Assembly: GCF_016612995.1 (NCBI RefSeq)
Contig: NZ_JAEOAH010000023.1
Span: forward strand, 36,570-100,569
DNA: 64,000 nucleotides
Direction: 5' to 3'
Source of the DNA: Viridibacillus soli
Lineage (GTDB): Bacteria > Bacillota > Bacilli > Bacillales_A > Planococcaceae
The notes beneath the pieces are model-generated. The model worked only from the letters and a program-made list of their open reading frames with translations. It made no database searches and was not told where the DNA came from. The translations under genes and the position numbers were made by a program. Below, in pieces: positions 8,989 to 19,173 of this stretch (position 1 is its first letter; the number at the start of each line of letters is the position of its first letter).

Positions 8989-10596
8989 CTACATACCAAA
9001 CTTACGTGAAATCCTTGCAATACGTTCCCCTAATAACTTTTGAGCTAAGCCAATTCGTAGTGAAAGGAAAGCATAAACAACTCCCCCTACACATGAACAA
9101 ATTACTACATATATTAGCGCTAACCCCTTAGAAGGATCAGGTACGATCAATGTTAACCCTTTATGCACGACAATAACAAATGCAGCCATAATAATAGTTA
9201 ATACAATAATTAATATTGAACGTCTAATGACCATTTTTGATCTATAATCTAGCGCTTTTTTTAATACAACCATATTGATTAGAATAGAAACCGTATAGCC
9301 AATCGCAGTTGCTAATATAGCACCTTTTGTTTGCATCGCTTCTATCAAGGGTATATTAATTGCCAGTTTAATCAAAATACCTGTTAATAAGCTAAAGACA
9401 ATCCATTTTTGATAGTCAATGCCTTGTAGTAATGCCGCAGTTACTTGAAAGAACGCAAATAAAATGGCAACCGGTGCATAGGCAGCTAAAATGCTCGACC
9501 CTGCTGCACTATTTGAAAAAAGCACATGGTACAAATCAGTAGATAACAGTGAAATACCAACTACAGCTGGTAATGTTATAAACAATAGTATTTGATACGT
9601 TTTATCCATTGCATTTATCAACGCACCATGTTGTTTTTTCGTATAATATTGTGTAATCGTTGGTACTAAAGCCATTGAAAAACCAGTTGCAAGCATAACA
9701 GGTATAATGACAATTTTATGTGTATTGAAATTTAACATACCAAGATAAATATCCGTTACTTTAGAAAGTCCAATATTCGTCATCGCGGTATTGAATGTCA
9801 GCATATCTACCAATTGGAACAGCGGATTAGCCACCCCAACGAAAACAAATGGAATGGAATAACGAATAACTTCTGAATAAATTTCTTTATATGATAACTT
9901 TCCTGAAGAAACACTTTGCGCAAGCTTCAAATCAAACTCCGGCTTCAAGCGTTTCCAATAATAATACATGACTATTAATCCTCCGAGTGCTCCGATAAAT
10001 GCTGAGAACACCGCAAATGACACAGCCGTTTTGGCCGCACCACTAAATACCTTCATTACTAAAAACGAACCGACTAAAAGTGCAATAATTCGTACAATCT
10101 GCTCAACTAATTGCGAAATAGCAGTTGGCTTCATATGGTCATAGCCTTGGAAGAATCCTCGTAATAAACTCATAAACGGCACGACAATAAGTGCAAAGCT
10201 GACCCAACGAATAACTGAAGCTATTTGATCAACTGTGAAAATTTGTTCCTCATCTTTAATTACTAAATGTGCAATCGGCGTTGCTAAGAAATAAAGTAAT
10301 AAAAACGATAAAAAACCCGTGATTGTCATAATGAGCAAACCTGATTTCACAAGCCTACGCCCTGATTCATAATCACCGAGACTATTGTATTTCGATACAA
10401 ATTTTGAAACTGCAATCGGCGCGCCAGAAATAGCCACTGACAGCATTATTGTATATGGAATGTAGGCATACGAATATAACGCCACATTTTCTTGCCCAAT
10501 AATGGCATAAAACGGGAATATGTAGACGAGGCCAAGTACTTTCGATAAAAACATACCAATTGTTAATATGGCAGTGCCCTTCATTAATGATGACAT
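8989..10596 (-). CDS. ytgP: MOP-superfamily flippase YtgP (MurJ-like)
   Basis: Polytopic membrane protein of 535 residues with about fourteen hydrophobic segments, of the polysaccharide-transport/MATE-like MOP superfamily. YtgP orthologues are reported to act as MurJ-type lipid II flippases in Gram-positive bacteria. Typical family stretches are GTAILTIGMFLSKVLGLVY at the N-terminus and LLRGFFQGYDHMKPTAISQ around residue 144. The start at 10596 is preceded by GGAAGG. It is the first gene of a pair with ytzG. Confidence 0.9.
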   Translation of the reverse strand: MSSLMKGTAILTIGMFLSKVLGLVYIFPFYAIIGQENVALYSYAYIPYTIMLSVAISGAPIAVSKFVSKYNSLGDYESGRRLVKSGLLIMTITGFLSFLLLYFLATPIAHLVIKDEEQIFTVDQIASVIRWVSFALIVVPFMSLLRGFFQGYDHMKPTAISQLVEQIVRIIALLVGSFLVMKVFSGAAKTAVSFAVFSAFIGALGGLIVMYYYWKRLKPEFDLKLAQSVSSGKLSYKEIYSEVIRYSIPFVFVGVANPLFQLVDMLTFNTAMTNIGLSKVTDIYLGMLNFNTHKIVIIPVMLATGFSMALVPTITQYYTKKQHGALINAMDKTYQILLFITLPAVVGISLLSTDLYHVLFSNSAAGSSILAAYAPVAILFAFFQVTAALLQGIDYQKWIVFSLLTGILIKLAINIPLIEAMQTKGAILATAIGYTVSILINMVVLKKALDYRSKMVIRRSILIIVLTIIMAAFVIVVHKGLTLIVPDPSKGLALIYVVICSCVGGVVYAFLSLRIGLAQKLLGERIARISRKFGM

Positions 10597-10686
10597 AAAA
10601 ACCTTCCATTCTCCGTAAAACTAATGAACCTACATGATAGTTTACAACTCCAAGAACAATTACTCAAATAGTTTATTTAAATCATG

Positions 10687-10692
10687 TATAAT
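10687..10692 (+). promoter_or_regulatory. Candidate -10 box for ytfP
   Basis: Exact TATAAT about thirty bases before the ytfP ATG; the -35 region is poor. Confidence 0.4.
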
Positions 10693-10722
10693 AAATACTA
10701 AAAAGAAAGCGAGTTCACATAT

Positions 10723-11988
10723 ATGTATGACGTTATTATAATCGGTGGGGGTCCCTCAGGGCTCATGGCCGCAATTGCAGCTGGCACTGAAAAGAAAAAA
10801 GTTTTACTGCTCGAAAAAGGAACAAAATTAGGCAAAAAATTAGCTATCTCAGGAGGCGGTCGCTGTAATGTCACAAATCGTCTACCTGTTGAAGAAATCG
10901 TCAAGCATATTCCAGGGAACGGTCGATTCTTATACAGCCCATTCACTGTTTATAACAACGAAGATATTATCGCCTTTTTCGAAGGCCTAGGTGTTGCATT
11001 AAAAGAAGAAGATCACGGGCGCATGTTCCCTGTCTCCAATCGTGCACAAGATGTTGTAGACGCCATGATTAACGAATTACATCGCTTAAAAGTGGATATT
11101 CGTTTAAGTACGACCGTTAGTAAATTAGTAATGGATGATGACAAAATTCTAGGTGTACGCTTCGCAAATGGTGAAGAAATACGCTCAAATGCAGTCGTAG
11201 TCGCAGTTGGCGGTAAAGCCGTACCACAAACAGGTTCAACAGGAGACGGCTATCCATGGGCTGAGAAGGCCGGTCATACCGTAACAGACCTATATCCAAC
11301 AGAAGTACCATTACTATCTAACGAAAACTTCATCCGCCTGCGCGAATTACAAGGCTTAGCACTACGGGACGTAGCTGTTTCCGTACTAAATAAAAAAGGC
11401 AAACCATTAGTAACCCATCAAATGGACATGCTTTTTACTCACTTCGGTTTAAGCGGTCCTGCGATTTTACGATGTAGTCAATTTGTTGTAAAAGAAATGA
11501 AGAAAACTGGCGGACAACCTGTCACAGTCCGCATTCAATCACTAATGGATTACAACGAAGAATCCGCATTCCAAATGCTCTTTAAATTAGCAAAAGACGA
11601 ACCAAAAAAAGCATTAAAAAACGTTTGGAAAGGCATCGTACTTGAGCGCTGGCTGTTATTCTTACTAGAGCGTGCTGGCCTTGACCCACAGTCTATCGGC
11701 GCTGATCTTGCTGCCGATAAAACACGGTTATTTTCAAAAGAATTGGTCGCATTTGAAATGACCGTTAATGGTACACAACCACTAGAAAAAGCTTTCGTTA
11801 CTGGTGGCGGCGTTTCAGTAAAAGAAATCGAGCCGAAAACAATGGCTTCTAAAAAGAAACCTGGGCTATATTTCTGTGGCGAAATTTTAGATGTACACGG
11901 ATATACAGGCGGTTATAATATTACTTCTGCACTTGTGACTGGGAGAATTGCTGGGATGAGTGCAGCAGGGTTTGTTGAGGAAAAATAA
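10723..11988 (+). CDS. ytfP: HI0933-family flavoprotein YtfP
   Basis: NAD(P)/FAD-dependent oxidoreductase of the HI0933/BaiN family, 421 residues. The FAD dinucleotide loop IIIGGGPSG is at residues 5-13, GGRCNVTN near 46-53, and the C-terminal flavin-contact block HGYTGGYNI near 394. The in vivo substrate of these proteins is not known. It is divergent from ytgP and has a TATAAT about thirty bases upstream; the ribosome site is weak. Family and frame are secure. Confidence 0.92.
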   Translation: MYDVIIIGGGPSGLMAAIAAGTEKKKVLLLEKGTKLGKKLAISGGGRCNVTNRLPVEEIVKHIPGNGRFLYSPFTVYNNEDIIAFFEGLGVALKEEDHGRMFPVSNRAQDVVDAMINELHRLKVDIRLSTTVSKLVMDDDKILGVRFANGEEIRSNAVVVAVGGKAVPQTGSTGDGYPWAEKAGHTVTDLYPTEVPLLSNENFIRLRELQGLALRDVAVSVLNKKGKPLVTHQMDMLFTHFGLSGPAILRCSQFVVKEMKKTGGQPVTVRIQSLMDYNEESAFQMLFKLAKDEPKKALKNVWKGIVLERWLLFLLERAGLDPQSIGADLAADKTRLFSKELVAFEMTVNGTQPLEKAFVTGGGVSVKEIEPKTMASKKKPGLYFCGEILDVHGYTGGYNITSALVTGRIAGMSAAGFVEEK

Positions 11989-12037
11989 TAGACGTACTTA
12001 TAAATTAGGACTATCTAAAAGTCCCTAAAATAAAATG

Positions 12038-12068
12038 CGAGAGGAAATACATAATGTTCTTCCTCTCG
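12038..12068. terminator. Terminator, CGAGAGGAA stem
   Basis: Perfect nine-base stem CGAGAGGAA/TTCCTCTCG. The T-rich tail is clearer on the minus strand, so it probably ends the small membrane gene at 12085. Confidence 0.75.
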
Positions 12069-12084
12069 TAATCTATTTACTTGC

Positions 12085-12336
12085 TTATCTTGCAACACGA
12101 CTGAACATGACCATTAATAATAGGACAACTGTTGCAATACTGATAGACATTACTAGAGAAGCGGGAACGAATACTCCAGCTAATAATCCGACTACTGTGA
12201 CCATCCCCAACAGGGTGAAAACTGGAGAATTCCTGAAAATTAGGATTCCATCAAGTTGATACCTCCTAATTTTTTCAAGATACTTATAGTATAGACACTT
12301 AGCAAAAAATTGTTTAATAGTATGTATTTTACTCAT
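12085..12336 (-). CDS. Small membrane protein, start codon unclear
   Basis: The conserved-looking part is a 55-60 residue peptide with two hydrophobic helices (FTLLGMVTVVGLLAGVFV and SISIATVVLLLMVMFS) and a basic end. The only canonical ATG in frame is at 12336, where I see no ribosome site. A textbook TTAGGAGGT lies at about 12270, but the TTG-ATG it serves is one frame off and stops after four codons. Either initiation occurs upstream or the start region carries a frameshift. Function unknown. Confidence 0.45.
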   Translation of the reverse strand: MSKIHTIKQFFAKCLYYKYLEKIRRYQLDGILIFRNSPVFTLLGMVTVVGLLAGVFVPASLVMSISIATVVLLLMVMFSRVAR

Positions 12337-12502
12337 TTATTTGTGGTTTTCATAAGTAGCTATACGAATTTCAAAGCATATTTGTGATTCTTACTTTTTA
12401 CATATAAGTATGATTACTTTAGAATAAATTCCATACACTAAAAAGGTTATTACTATTTTCATTCGTCAATTGATTAGTATAACTATTCAGGAGGTCATGT
12501 AA

Positions 12503-12820
12503 ATGTTTTTTATCCCATCAACTATTGCGTTTTTATATGAATTATTACTAGCCATTCCGATTTTAGGTGGCGCTATTATGGTTGGCTCTGGTTATTCAGC
12601 TTTAGTAACTGCGCTCATTATTCATGCAATCGTTTTTGCTCTCCGCTTTGTCACTGGTCACTCAAAAGTTGTGCCGATTATGTCGATTCTTTTAACCTTA
12701 CTCACTTGGATTCCTTTAATTGGGTGGGCGATTCATGTTTTAATCGCAGTAGCTTATTTGATAGATATTTTTATTGGCATAGGCCGAAACCCTAAACATA
12801 TTAGCATGCAAGATACTTGA
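12503..12820 (+). CDS. Hypothetical membrane protein, 105 residues
   Basis: Three to four predicted transmembrane helices fill the protein (about residues 5-30, 32-50, 56-75, 76-95), followed by a short polar tail. AGGAGG sits eight bases before the ATG, and a terminator follows the stop, so this is a real single-gene unit. I do not recognise the family. Confidence 0.75.
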   Translation: MFFIPSTIAFLYELLLAIPILGGAIMVGSGYSALVTALIIHAIVFALRFVTGHSKVVPIMSILLTLLTWIPLIGWAIHVLIAVAYLIDIFIGIGRNPKHISMQDT

Positions 12821-12833
12821 GATCTCTCATAAA

Positions 12834-12875
12834 GAATACACAGTTTCTTTTAAAGTAGAAGCTGTGTATTTTTTT
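12834..12875 (+). terminator. Terminator after 12503-12820
   Basis: Stem AATACACAG/CTGTGTATT with one bulged segment, followed by seven T on the plus strand. Confidence 0.8.
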
Positions 12876-12916
12876 GCGATTATGGGCATTTTATGGCTCA
12901 TCCTATATGAAAATAC

Positions 12917-12966
12917 AAAAACCACGCCCCTCTTTCATGCTAGAGAGAAGGCGTGGTTTGTTTTTT
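12917..12966. terminator. Terminator after leuS (bidirectional)
   Basis: Stem AAACCACGCC/GGCGTGGTTT with an inner CTCTT/AGAG pairing, about fifty bases past the leuS stop. Confidence 0.88.
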
Positions 12967-13017
12967 AACACAAATAGTACTAGGGAACGGCTCCTTAATA
13001 CCGATGTTTCCATCAGT

Positions 13018-15432
13018 TTAGATTGCTACAATATTTACAAGTTTCCCTGGAACAGCGATAATTTTCTTGATCTCTTTACCTGCGATTAGTTCCGCAATTT
13101 TGTCATCTGCTAGAGCAATTTCTTGTAGCTCTTCACGAGATGCATCTTTTGCCACTAATAGTTTTGCTTTTACTTTACCGTTTACTTGAACAACTACTTC
13201 GATTTCGTCGTCAGTTAATTTCGACTCATCGAATGTTGGCCATGTTGAGTAAGTTAATGTATCAGGATGACCCAGTTTAGCCCAAAGTTCTTCAGCAATG
13301 TGAGGAGCGATTGGTGCTAACATTTTAACGAAACTTTCAGCGAAAGCTGTTGGCACAACATCTGCTTTGTAGCATTCATTAATGAATACCATCATTTGTG
13401 AAATTGAAGTATTAAAACGAATTTGTTCGTTGTTTTCAGTCACTTTTTTCACTGTTTGGTTATACACTTTCTCTAACGTTGTATCATCAGAAGATTGGAT
13501 TTTGTCTGATAATGTTCCATCTTCGTTGATAAATAGACGCCATATGCGATCTAAGAAGCGGCGTGCTCCGTCAAGGCCATTCTCAGACCATGGAATAGAT
13601 GCTTCTAGTGGTCCCATGAACATTTCATATAGTCGAAGTGTATCTGCACCGTGGCTTGCAATGATATCGTCAGGATTTACGACATTGCCTTTAGATTTAG
13701 ACATTTTTTCGTTACCTTCACCTAAAATCATCCCTTGGTTGAATAATTTCTGGAATGGTTCTTTTGTTGGTACAAAGCCTAGGTCATACAATACTTTATG
13801 CCAGAAACGAGCATATAGTAAGTGTAGAACAGCATGCTCTTGACCACCGATGTAAATATCAACTGGTAACCAGCGTTTTAGTAGTTCTGGATCTGCTAGC
13901 ATTTCATCATTTTTTGGATCGATGTAGCGTAGGAAGTACCAGCTTGAACCAGCCCATTGCGGCATAGTATTTGTTTCACGACGACCTTTTTTACCTGTAA
14001 CAGGATCTACAACATTTACCCATTCTTCAATATTTGCAAGCGGTGATTCACCTGTTCCACTTGGACGAATATCGTCAGTTTTAGGTAGAATAAGCGGTAG
14101 TTCTGATTCATCAATTGTCGCTACTTCACCATCTTCCCAATGGATTACTGGGATTGGCTCGCCCCAATAACGTTGACGACTGAATAACCAGTCACGTAGG
14201 CGGTACGTAATTTTCTTCTCACCGACACCTTTTTCTTCTAACCACTCGATTGCTTTCGCGATACCATCAGTTTTATCAAGACCGTCTAAGAAGCCAGAGT
14301 TAACATGTTTGCCTTCGCCAGCATACGCTTCTTTTTCGATATCGCCACCAGCTACTACTTCTACGATTGGTAGTTCGAATTGTTTTGCAAATTCGTAGTC
14401 GCGTTCATCATGTGCAGGAACAGCCATAATTGCACCAGTACCATATGTTGCAAGAACATAGTCAGCAATCCAAATTGGCATTTTTTCGCCGTTAATCGGA
14501 TTTACTGCATAAGCGCCTGTGAAGACACCCGTTTTTTCTTTCGCTAAATCAGTACGTTCAAGATCTGATTTCATTTTCACTTCGTCTAAGTAAGTTGCTA
14601 CAGCTGCTTTTTGTGCATCCGTTGTGATTGCTGCTACTAAATCATGTTCAGGCGCAAGAACAGCATAAGTTGCACCAAACAAAGTATCAGGGCGTGTAGT
14701 GAATACACGGAAAGTTTGACTCGCACCATCAATTGTAAATGACACTTCTGCTCCTTCAGAGCGGCCAATCCAGTGACGTTGCATATCTTTAATGTTTTCT
14801 GGCCAATCAACATCTTCTAAATCATCGATTAATCGGTCAGCATAAGCAGTAATTTTCAGCATCCATTGTTTCATTGGGCGGCGTTCAACTGGATGTCCCC
14901 CGCGCTCAGATTTACCATCAATTACTTCTTCATTGGCAAGTACTGTACCAAGTGCTGGGCACCAATTAACAGGTACTTCATCAATATAAGCTAATCCTTT
15001 TTTGAATAATTGAATAAAAATCCATTGCGTCCATTTGTAGTAGCTAGGATCTGTTGTGTTAATTTCGCGATCCCAGTCATATGAGAAGCCAAGTTCTTGG
15101 ATTTGGCGTTTGAATGTCGCGATGTTTTTTGCTGTAAATTCAGCTGGGTCATTTCCTGTGTCTAAAGCGTATTGCTCAGCTGGTAGACCAAATGCATCCC
15201 AACCGATTGGATGTAGTACATTGTAGCCTTGCATACGTTTGAAACGACTTAAAATATCAGTCGCTGTATAACCTTCCGGGTGTCCTACATGTAGCCCTGA
15301 TCCTGATGGATAAGGGAACATATCTAATGCATAAAATTTCGGCTTTGATTCGTCATTGACAGTTTTAAATGTGTTATGTTCTGCCCAATACGATTGCCAT
15401 TTTTTTTCGATCTCTAGATGATTGAAATTCAA
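13018..15432 (-). CDS. leuS: Leucyl-tRNA synthetase
   Basis: Class I aminoacyl-tRNA synthetase charging tRNA-Leu, 804 residues. The HIGH-type motif is HVGH at 48-51 (within [14 protein letters not shown]), the editing CP1 domain lies in the middle ([27 protein letters not shown]), and KMSKSKGN is near 574. The anticodon-binding and C-terminal domains are complete. Expression is preceded by a full leucine T-box leader. The start at 15432 is preceded by GGAGG. A 153-codon antisense frame inside this gene is a shadow. Confidence 0.97.
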   Translation of the reverse strand: MNFNHLEIEKKWQSYWAEHNTFKTVNDESKPKFYALDMFPYPSGSGLHVGHPEGYTATDILSRFKRMQGYNVLHPIGWDAFGLPAEQYALDTGNDPAEFTAKNIATFKRQIQELGFSYDWDREINTTDPSYYKWTQWIFIQLFKKGLAYIDEVPVNWCPALGTVLANEEVIDGKSERGGHPVERRPMKQWMLKITAYADRLIDDLEDVDWPENIKDMQRHWIGRSEGAEVSFTIDGASQTFRVFTTRPDTLFGATYAVLAPEHDLVAAITTDAQKAAVATYLDEVKMKSDLERTDLAKEKTGVFTGAYAVNPINGEKMPIWIADYVLATYGTGAIMAVPAHDERDYEFAKQFELPIVEVVAGGDIEKEAYAGEGKHVNSGFLDGLDKTDGIAKAIEWLEEKGVGEKKITYRLRDWLFSRQRYWGEPIPVIHWEDGEVATIDESELPLILPKTDDIRPSGTGESPLANIEEWVNVVDPVTGKKGRRETNTMPQWAGSSWYFLRYIDPKNDEMLADPELLKRWLPVDIYIGGQEHAVLHLLYARFWHKVLYDLGFVPTKEPFQKLFNQGMILGEGNEKMSKSKGNVVNPDDIIASHGADTLRLYEMFMGPLEASIPWSENGLDGARRFLDRIWRLFINEDGTLSDKIQSSDDTTLEKVYNQTVKKVTENNEQIRFNTSISQMMVFINECYKADVVPTAFAESFVKMLAPIAPHIAEELWAKLGHPDTLTYSTWPTFDESKLTDDEIEVVVQVNGKVKAKLLVAKDASREELQEIALADDKIAELIAGKEIKKIIAVPGKLVNIVAI

Positions 15433-15494
15433 TTGTTTCTCCTCCTTAAAATAGCTTTGAGCTAATTGTCACAATATTCGTGTACTTTAGGTAA

Positions 15495-15732
15495 AATAAA
15501 AACTCCCGTCCCTAGAAAAAGGGACGAGAGCTTAGAAAGGTTCCCGCGGTACCACCCAAATTAGTGTTTTACACTCAACTTGATTCCTTAACGCGGAAAA
15601 CGGCTTTGGTTACGTTTGTATTCACCATTGCAGACTCCAAGGCGAGTTCAATTTATCTCTTTACTAGCTCACACCACCCGCTAGCTCTCTTGAAAATCAA
15701 ATAAATTTACTATTCCTTATCTCAGTCTTGTT
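15495..15732 (-). promoter_or_regulatory. Leucine T-box riboswitch of leuS
   Basis: T-box leader on the minus strand. The conserved T-box GGGTGGTACCGCGGGAA lies at 15541-15558, and the stem I halves AGACT/AGTCT, AAGG/CCTT and AATTTAT/ATAAATT pair around an internal loop containing GAACTCG, giving a CTC (Leu) specifier. The terminator (15499-15532) has a CTCCCGTCCCT/AGGGACGAGAG stem and a T tail. Uncharged tRNA-Leu is expected to stabilise antitermination and raise leuS expression. Confidence 0.95.
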
Positions 15733-15856
15733 ATATTGAATCTAATTCTAATCGAATAGTACGAAAATGACAAGCAATTTAAACAAGCGCGTATTTTAAG
15801 GGGTTTGAGTAAATAAAAGGAGCGTCTTTAATACACTATGTAAAGGTGAGGATTTA

Positions 15857-15958
15857 GTGCAAAAGATAAGAATTCATGAGAAATGCTTTTTTCTATTCAT
15901 CATTCTATTCGTTTTAACCGGGCGCTCTAACAATAAAACTGCACAAGAAGAAATTTAG
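15857..15958 (+). pseudogene. Truncated lipoprotein remnant
   Basis: A GTG frame preceded by GAGG encodes 33 residues that begin like a lipoprotein signal peptide (basic N-terminus, FFLFIILFVLTG) but the expected lipobox cysteine is arginine (TGR instead of TGC, one base change), and a TAG ends the frame twelve codons later. Reading resumes briefly in other frames to about 16007. This looks like a decayed lipoprotein gene; no protein family can be named. Confidence 0.45.
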
Positions 15959-16066
15959 ATGATTTAACCTTACATTCTATGAAAAAATGGCTCCTTCAGT
16001 TCTAATTCTTTACATTAAATGATGGGGGCAGGGGTATATACATTGCCGTTATGTCCTGTTTTATTG

Positions 16067-16171
16067 ATTACTGGCAGCTTCGGTGGTTTTACTGGCAACT
16101 TTGGATACTTTACTGGCAACTTTTCATGGTTTACTGGCAACTTCGAGCACTTTACTGGCAACTTTCAAAAT
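16067..16171. repeat. Five tandem 21-bp repeats with conserved core
   Basis: Five direct units of exactly 21 bp. The core TTTACTGGCAACTT is identical in units 2-5 and has two changes in unit 1; the remaining bases differ between units. Read on the plus strand it encodes FTGNFxx heptads within an open frame 16019-16261; on the minus strand it gives KLPVKxx heptads. Neither frame has a convincing ribosome site. Conserved core with drifting linker suggests selection or recent amplification of the core. Confidence 0.9.
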
Positions 16172-16227
16172 AGTCACCACAAAATACATATAGGGGTATA
16201 CACGCTTTCCCATTTTCACACAGTAAC

Positions 16228-16311
16228 AAAAAAAGGACAGTCTCATAAGTCAATTTTATGACCAAGCGACGCCCTTATTTTTTCAAAGGATTTGCCCTTT
16301 TGAGACAATCC
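16228..16311 (-). terminator. Terminator after scoAB
   Basis: On the minus strand GGATTGTCTCA pairs with TGAGACTGTCC across a long loop that itself holds AAAGG/CCTTT, followed by seven T. Confidence 0.6.
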
Positions 16312-16339
16312 ATTTCGTTTTTATGCTTTCAAATATTCT

Positions 16340-16996
16340 TTATCTAACTACTACGTTTTCTTGTACTTTATCTATATTTAAAACTGCTCCAGTAGCTGCA
16401 ACAACTTCATCTACTGTGTAGCCTTCGAAAACTTCTCGTAGTACTAACCCTTCAGTTGTTACATCGATGACAGCTCGGTCTGTAATAATCATATCAACAA
16501 CTGATTTCCCTGTTAATGGTAAGTCGCAAGCTTTTTTAATTTTTGGTGAGCCATCTTTTGCAACATGCTCCATAATGACGATAATTTTCTTAGCGCCATG
16601 CACTAAATCCATCGCTCCGCCCATACCTTTTATCATTTTCCCAGGAATCATCCAATTGGCAAGGTCGCCTGTTTCAGACACTTCCATACCACCTAAGATC
16701 GCTACATCGATATGACCTCCGCGAATCATCGCAAATGATTCAGCATTGCTAAAAAATGCTGATCCAGGAATAGTCGTCACTGTTTCTTTTCCTGCATTAA
16801 TCAAATCTGGGTCCACTTCTTCCGCAGTCGGATAAGGTCCTATTCCTAATAAGCCATTTTCTGATTGCAGAACGACCGCCTTATCCGATGCTATGTAATT
16901 TGCCACTAATGTTGGCATACCAATTCCTAAATTCACATAATTCCCATCAGCAATTTCCTGCTCTGCTCTGCGTGCAATTAATTCTCTAACATTCAT
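16340..16996 (-). CDS. scoB: 3-oxoacid CoA-transferase subunit B
   Basis: Beta subunit of succinyl-CoA:3-ketoacid CoA-transferase, 218 residues, which activates acetoacetate to acetoacetyl-CoA together with subunit A. The family block [18 protein letters not shown] is at 19-36 and the active-site glutamate lies in [10 protein letters not shown] (about 42-51). The ATG at 16996 follows the scoA stop by 18 bases, so the two form an operon. The unit ends at a terminator. Confidence 0.94.
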   Translation of the reverse strand: MNVRELIARRAEQEIADGNYVNLGIGMPTLVANYIASDKAVVLQSENGLLGIGPYPTAEEVDPDLINAGKETVTTIPGSAFFSNAESFAMIRGGHIDVAILGGMEVSETGDLANWMIPGKMIKGMGGAMDLVHGAKKIIVIMEHVAKDGSPKIKKACDLPLTGKSVVDMIITDRAVIDVTTEGLVLREVFEGYTVDEVVAATGAVLNIDKVQENVVVR

Positions 16997-17014
16997 ATCT
17001 CAAAGCCCCTCTCT

Positions 17015-17704
17015 TTAAGTACGAGTCGTTAAGCGTTCAATTCTTTTTTCCTGATGCGCTTCTAAAATACCTTGTACGTATATACTTGGCGTCTGAACTT
17101 GGTTTGGATCAAGATCACCCACTTCTACAATTTCTTCCACCTCTGCAATTGTAAAAGTACCTGCCGCAGCCATTATTGGATTAAAGTTTTGTGCTGTTTT
17201 GTTATAAATTAAGTTACCAAAGCGGTCTGCTTTTGCAGCTCTTATTAAGGAAAAGTCTGCATGCAACGCTTCTTCTAATACATATTCCTTACTATTAAAT
17301 ACGCGTATTTCCTTCCCCTCAGCAACAGAAGTCCCCACTCCTGCTGGTGTAAAGAATGCTGGAATGCCTGCTCCGCCTGCACGAATTTTCTCGGCTAATG
17401 TCCCTTGAGGAGTTAGCTCCACTTCGATTTCACCAGATAGCACTTGACGTTCAAATTCTTTATTTTCTCCTACATAGGAGCCAATCATTTTCTTAATTTG
17501 CTTTTTTTTCAGTAGTAATCCAAGTCCCCAATCATCGACTCCACAGTTGTTTGAAATGATCGTTAAATCTTTCACTTCTTTTTCAACTAAAGCTAAAATG
17601 AGTTGCTCTGGAATTCCCACTAAGCCAAATCCACCGACCATAAGCGTCATACCATCTTGAATAGTAGCGATCGCTTCACTTGCTGAACTATATATAGGCT
17701 TCAT
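17015..17704 (-). CDS. scoA: 3-oxoacid CoA-transferase subunit A
   Basis: Alpha subunit of the same CoA-transferase, 229 residues. The glycine-rich CoA-binding block GMTLMVGGFGLVGIPEQLI is near the N-terminus and GGAGIPAFFTPAGVGT near the middle. I set the start at ATG 17704, eight bases after AAGGGG; the longer frame to 17725 would begin inside that ribosome site. It leads the scoAB operon for ketone-body or short-chain acid use. Confidence 0.94.
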   Translation of the reverse strand: MKPIYSSASEAIATIQDGMTLMVGGFGLVGIPEQLILALVEKEVKDLTIISNNCGVDDWGLGLLLKKKQIKKMIGSYVGENKEFERQVLSGEIEVELTPQGTLAEKIRAGGAGIPAFFTPAGVGTSVAEGKEIRVFNSKEYVLEEALHADFSLIRAAKADRFGNLIYNKTAQNFNPIMAAAGTFTIAEVEEIVEVGDLDPNQVQTPSIYVQGILEAHQEKRIERLTTRT

Positions 17705-17817
17705 ATTCAATACCCCTTCCTTCATTTGAAATTTCTCCCTCTTCTATTTTCTCAAACAAATAACAAATATTCAAATTCTGGCAAATATATATCTTTAAGT
17801 ATTATTTTCTATTAAAA

Positions 17818-17848
17818 AAGCTGAAAGTCTTAAAGACTTTCAGCTTCC
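17818..17848 (-). terminator. Terminator overlapping the MFS stop codon
   Basis: Stem GCTGAAAGTCTT/AAGACTTTCAGC with six T after it on the minus strand; the stop codon of the MFS gene lies in the loop. Confidence 0.92.
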
Positions 17849-19008
17849 TTCTTTTTCAACGGTCGATCATAAAGTACATAAGGCACAATCGCAATCGCTA
17901 GGAAAATCGTTAGAATGATGAACATGATATGCATACCAAATTGATCTGCCATTACGCCCCCTATGAAAGGCCCAATCATACGACCAATCATCGCTGCACT
18001 ATTGACGACACCTTGATAAAAACCATCTCTCCCTTTTGGTGCCAATGTGCTAGCAATTGTTGGAATTGCCGGCCATACGAACATTTCACCAAAAGTTAAT
18101 ATGATAATTGCGACCATGAACATTTGGAATGATTCTGCAAAGCTAACTACGATAAAAGACACAGCAAGAATTGCAACGCCCAATACAAGCTGAGCTTTTA
18201 TTAAATGCTCCAACTTTTTCACAATAGGGTTAATAAGTGGTTGCGCTATAACAATAAGTAAACCATTAACTGTCCAAAGTAAACTATACTGTTTTAGAGA
18301 AATACCTAAATCCTGTGTATGGGATGAAATCGTCGTTGTCCATTGCGAATAAGCGAACCAGCAAAATAGAAAGCCTGCTGACAATATTAATAGTGCTGTA
18401 AAAGATGATTTGTCTTGCACACGTTTACTCTCACTAACAACAGAACTTGGTGCCAAGGACGGGACACCCATTTTCCGAAAGCCGAAAAAAGCAATGATAA
18501 AGAATAAGATATACATGATTAAATTAGCACTAAATAAATAATCAAAGCTATATGATGCTACGACTCCAGCAAGGGCAGGGCCAATCGCCACACCTAAATT
18601 TTGGGCTAAGTAAATCGCATTAAAGCCTCGTCTTCCCCCTTCAGGCCAAGCAGTCCCAACCATTGCGAACATACTTGGAAAAACGATTCCACCACTAAAA
18701 CCAATCAGTGTTAAAAACCACACATAATGCGGCCAACCATGCCAAATTGTCAGTCCAACTAAACCGATGATTGTCACGACCGTACCAAATAGTATTGTTT
18801 TATAACCACCGAATCGATCAAATAAAATACCACCTAGTAAATTCCCAACAACACCTGCAGCCGCATTCGCCATTAATACAAGCCCTGCAACAGATAAAGT
18901 TTGCCCAAGATGATCGTGCATATAAATTGTATTTAAAGGCCATAAAAATGAGCTACCTGTCACATTCACAAGCATCCCAATAATTAATAGCCAGACACTT
19001 TTTGGCAT
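17830..19008 (-). CDS. MFS transporter (YttB-like)
   Basis: Twelve-helix major facilitator, 392 residues, similar in layout to B. subtilis YttB. The MFS A-motif region is GGILFDRFGGYKTILFG (about residues 59-75) and the inter-domain loop is hydrophilic. The chosen start at 19008 has GGAGG eight bases upstream; the longer frame starts inside that site. The substrate is unknown; drug export is only a family-level guess. The stop codon lies in the loop of its terminator. Confidence 0.88.
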   Translation of the reverse strand: MPKSVWLLIIGMLVNVTGSSFLWPLNTIYMHDHLGQTLSVAGLVLMANAAAGVVGNLLGGILFDRFGGYKTILFGTVVTIIGLVGLTIWHGWPHYVWFLTLIGFSGGIVFPSMFAMVGTAWPEGGRRGFNAIYLAQNLGVAIGPALAGVVASYSFDYLFSANLIMYILFFIIAFFGFRKMGVPSLAPSSVVSESKRVQDKSSFTALLILSAGFLFCWFAYSQWTTTISSHTQDLGISLKQYSLLWTVNGLLIVIAQPLINPIVKKLEHLIKAQLVLGVAILAVSFIVVSFAESFQMFMVAIIILTFGEMFVWPAIPTIASTLAPKGRDGFYQGVVNSAAMIGRMIGPFIGGVMADQFGMHIMFIILTIFLAIAIVPYVLYDRPLKKKEAESL

Positions 19009-19173
19009 ACTGATGACCTCCATTATTTCGGATAACTAAATAATTTTATTTCATTTTCACTATTTCAACAACCCCATTATGCTTTTTATATGAATTTTTT
19101 CTTATAGAAACAAAATGATTCGTTGTATAGGTCATTCCCATGTTAAAATAGTTCGTTAGAGGAGTGAAAATGC

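Noticed and set aside
12035..12259. 74-codon plus-strand frame opposite the small membrane gene
   Set aside because: It begins inside the terminator and mirrors the minus-strand hydrophobic gene; no ribosome site.
13382..13843. 153-codon plus-strand frame
   Set aside because: It lies wholly antisense to leuS, lacks a ribosome site and has no recognisable protein.
16067..16171. CRISPR array
   Set aside because: Period is only 21 bp and the variable parts are seven bases, far too short for spacers; no cas genes are near.
16019..16261. 80-codon FTGNF frame as a confirmed gene
   Set aside because: No ribosome site before its ATG, and the opposite strand reads equally well; kept only as a repeat.
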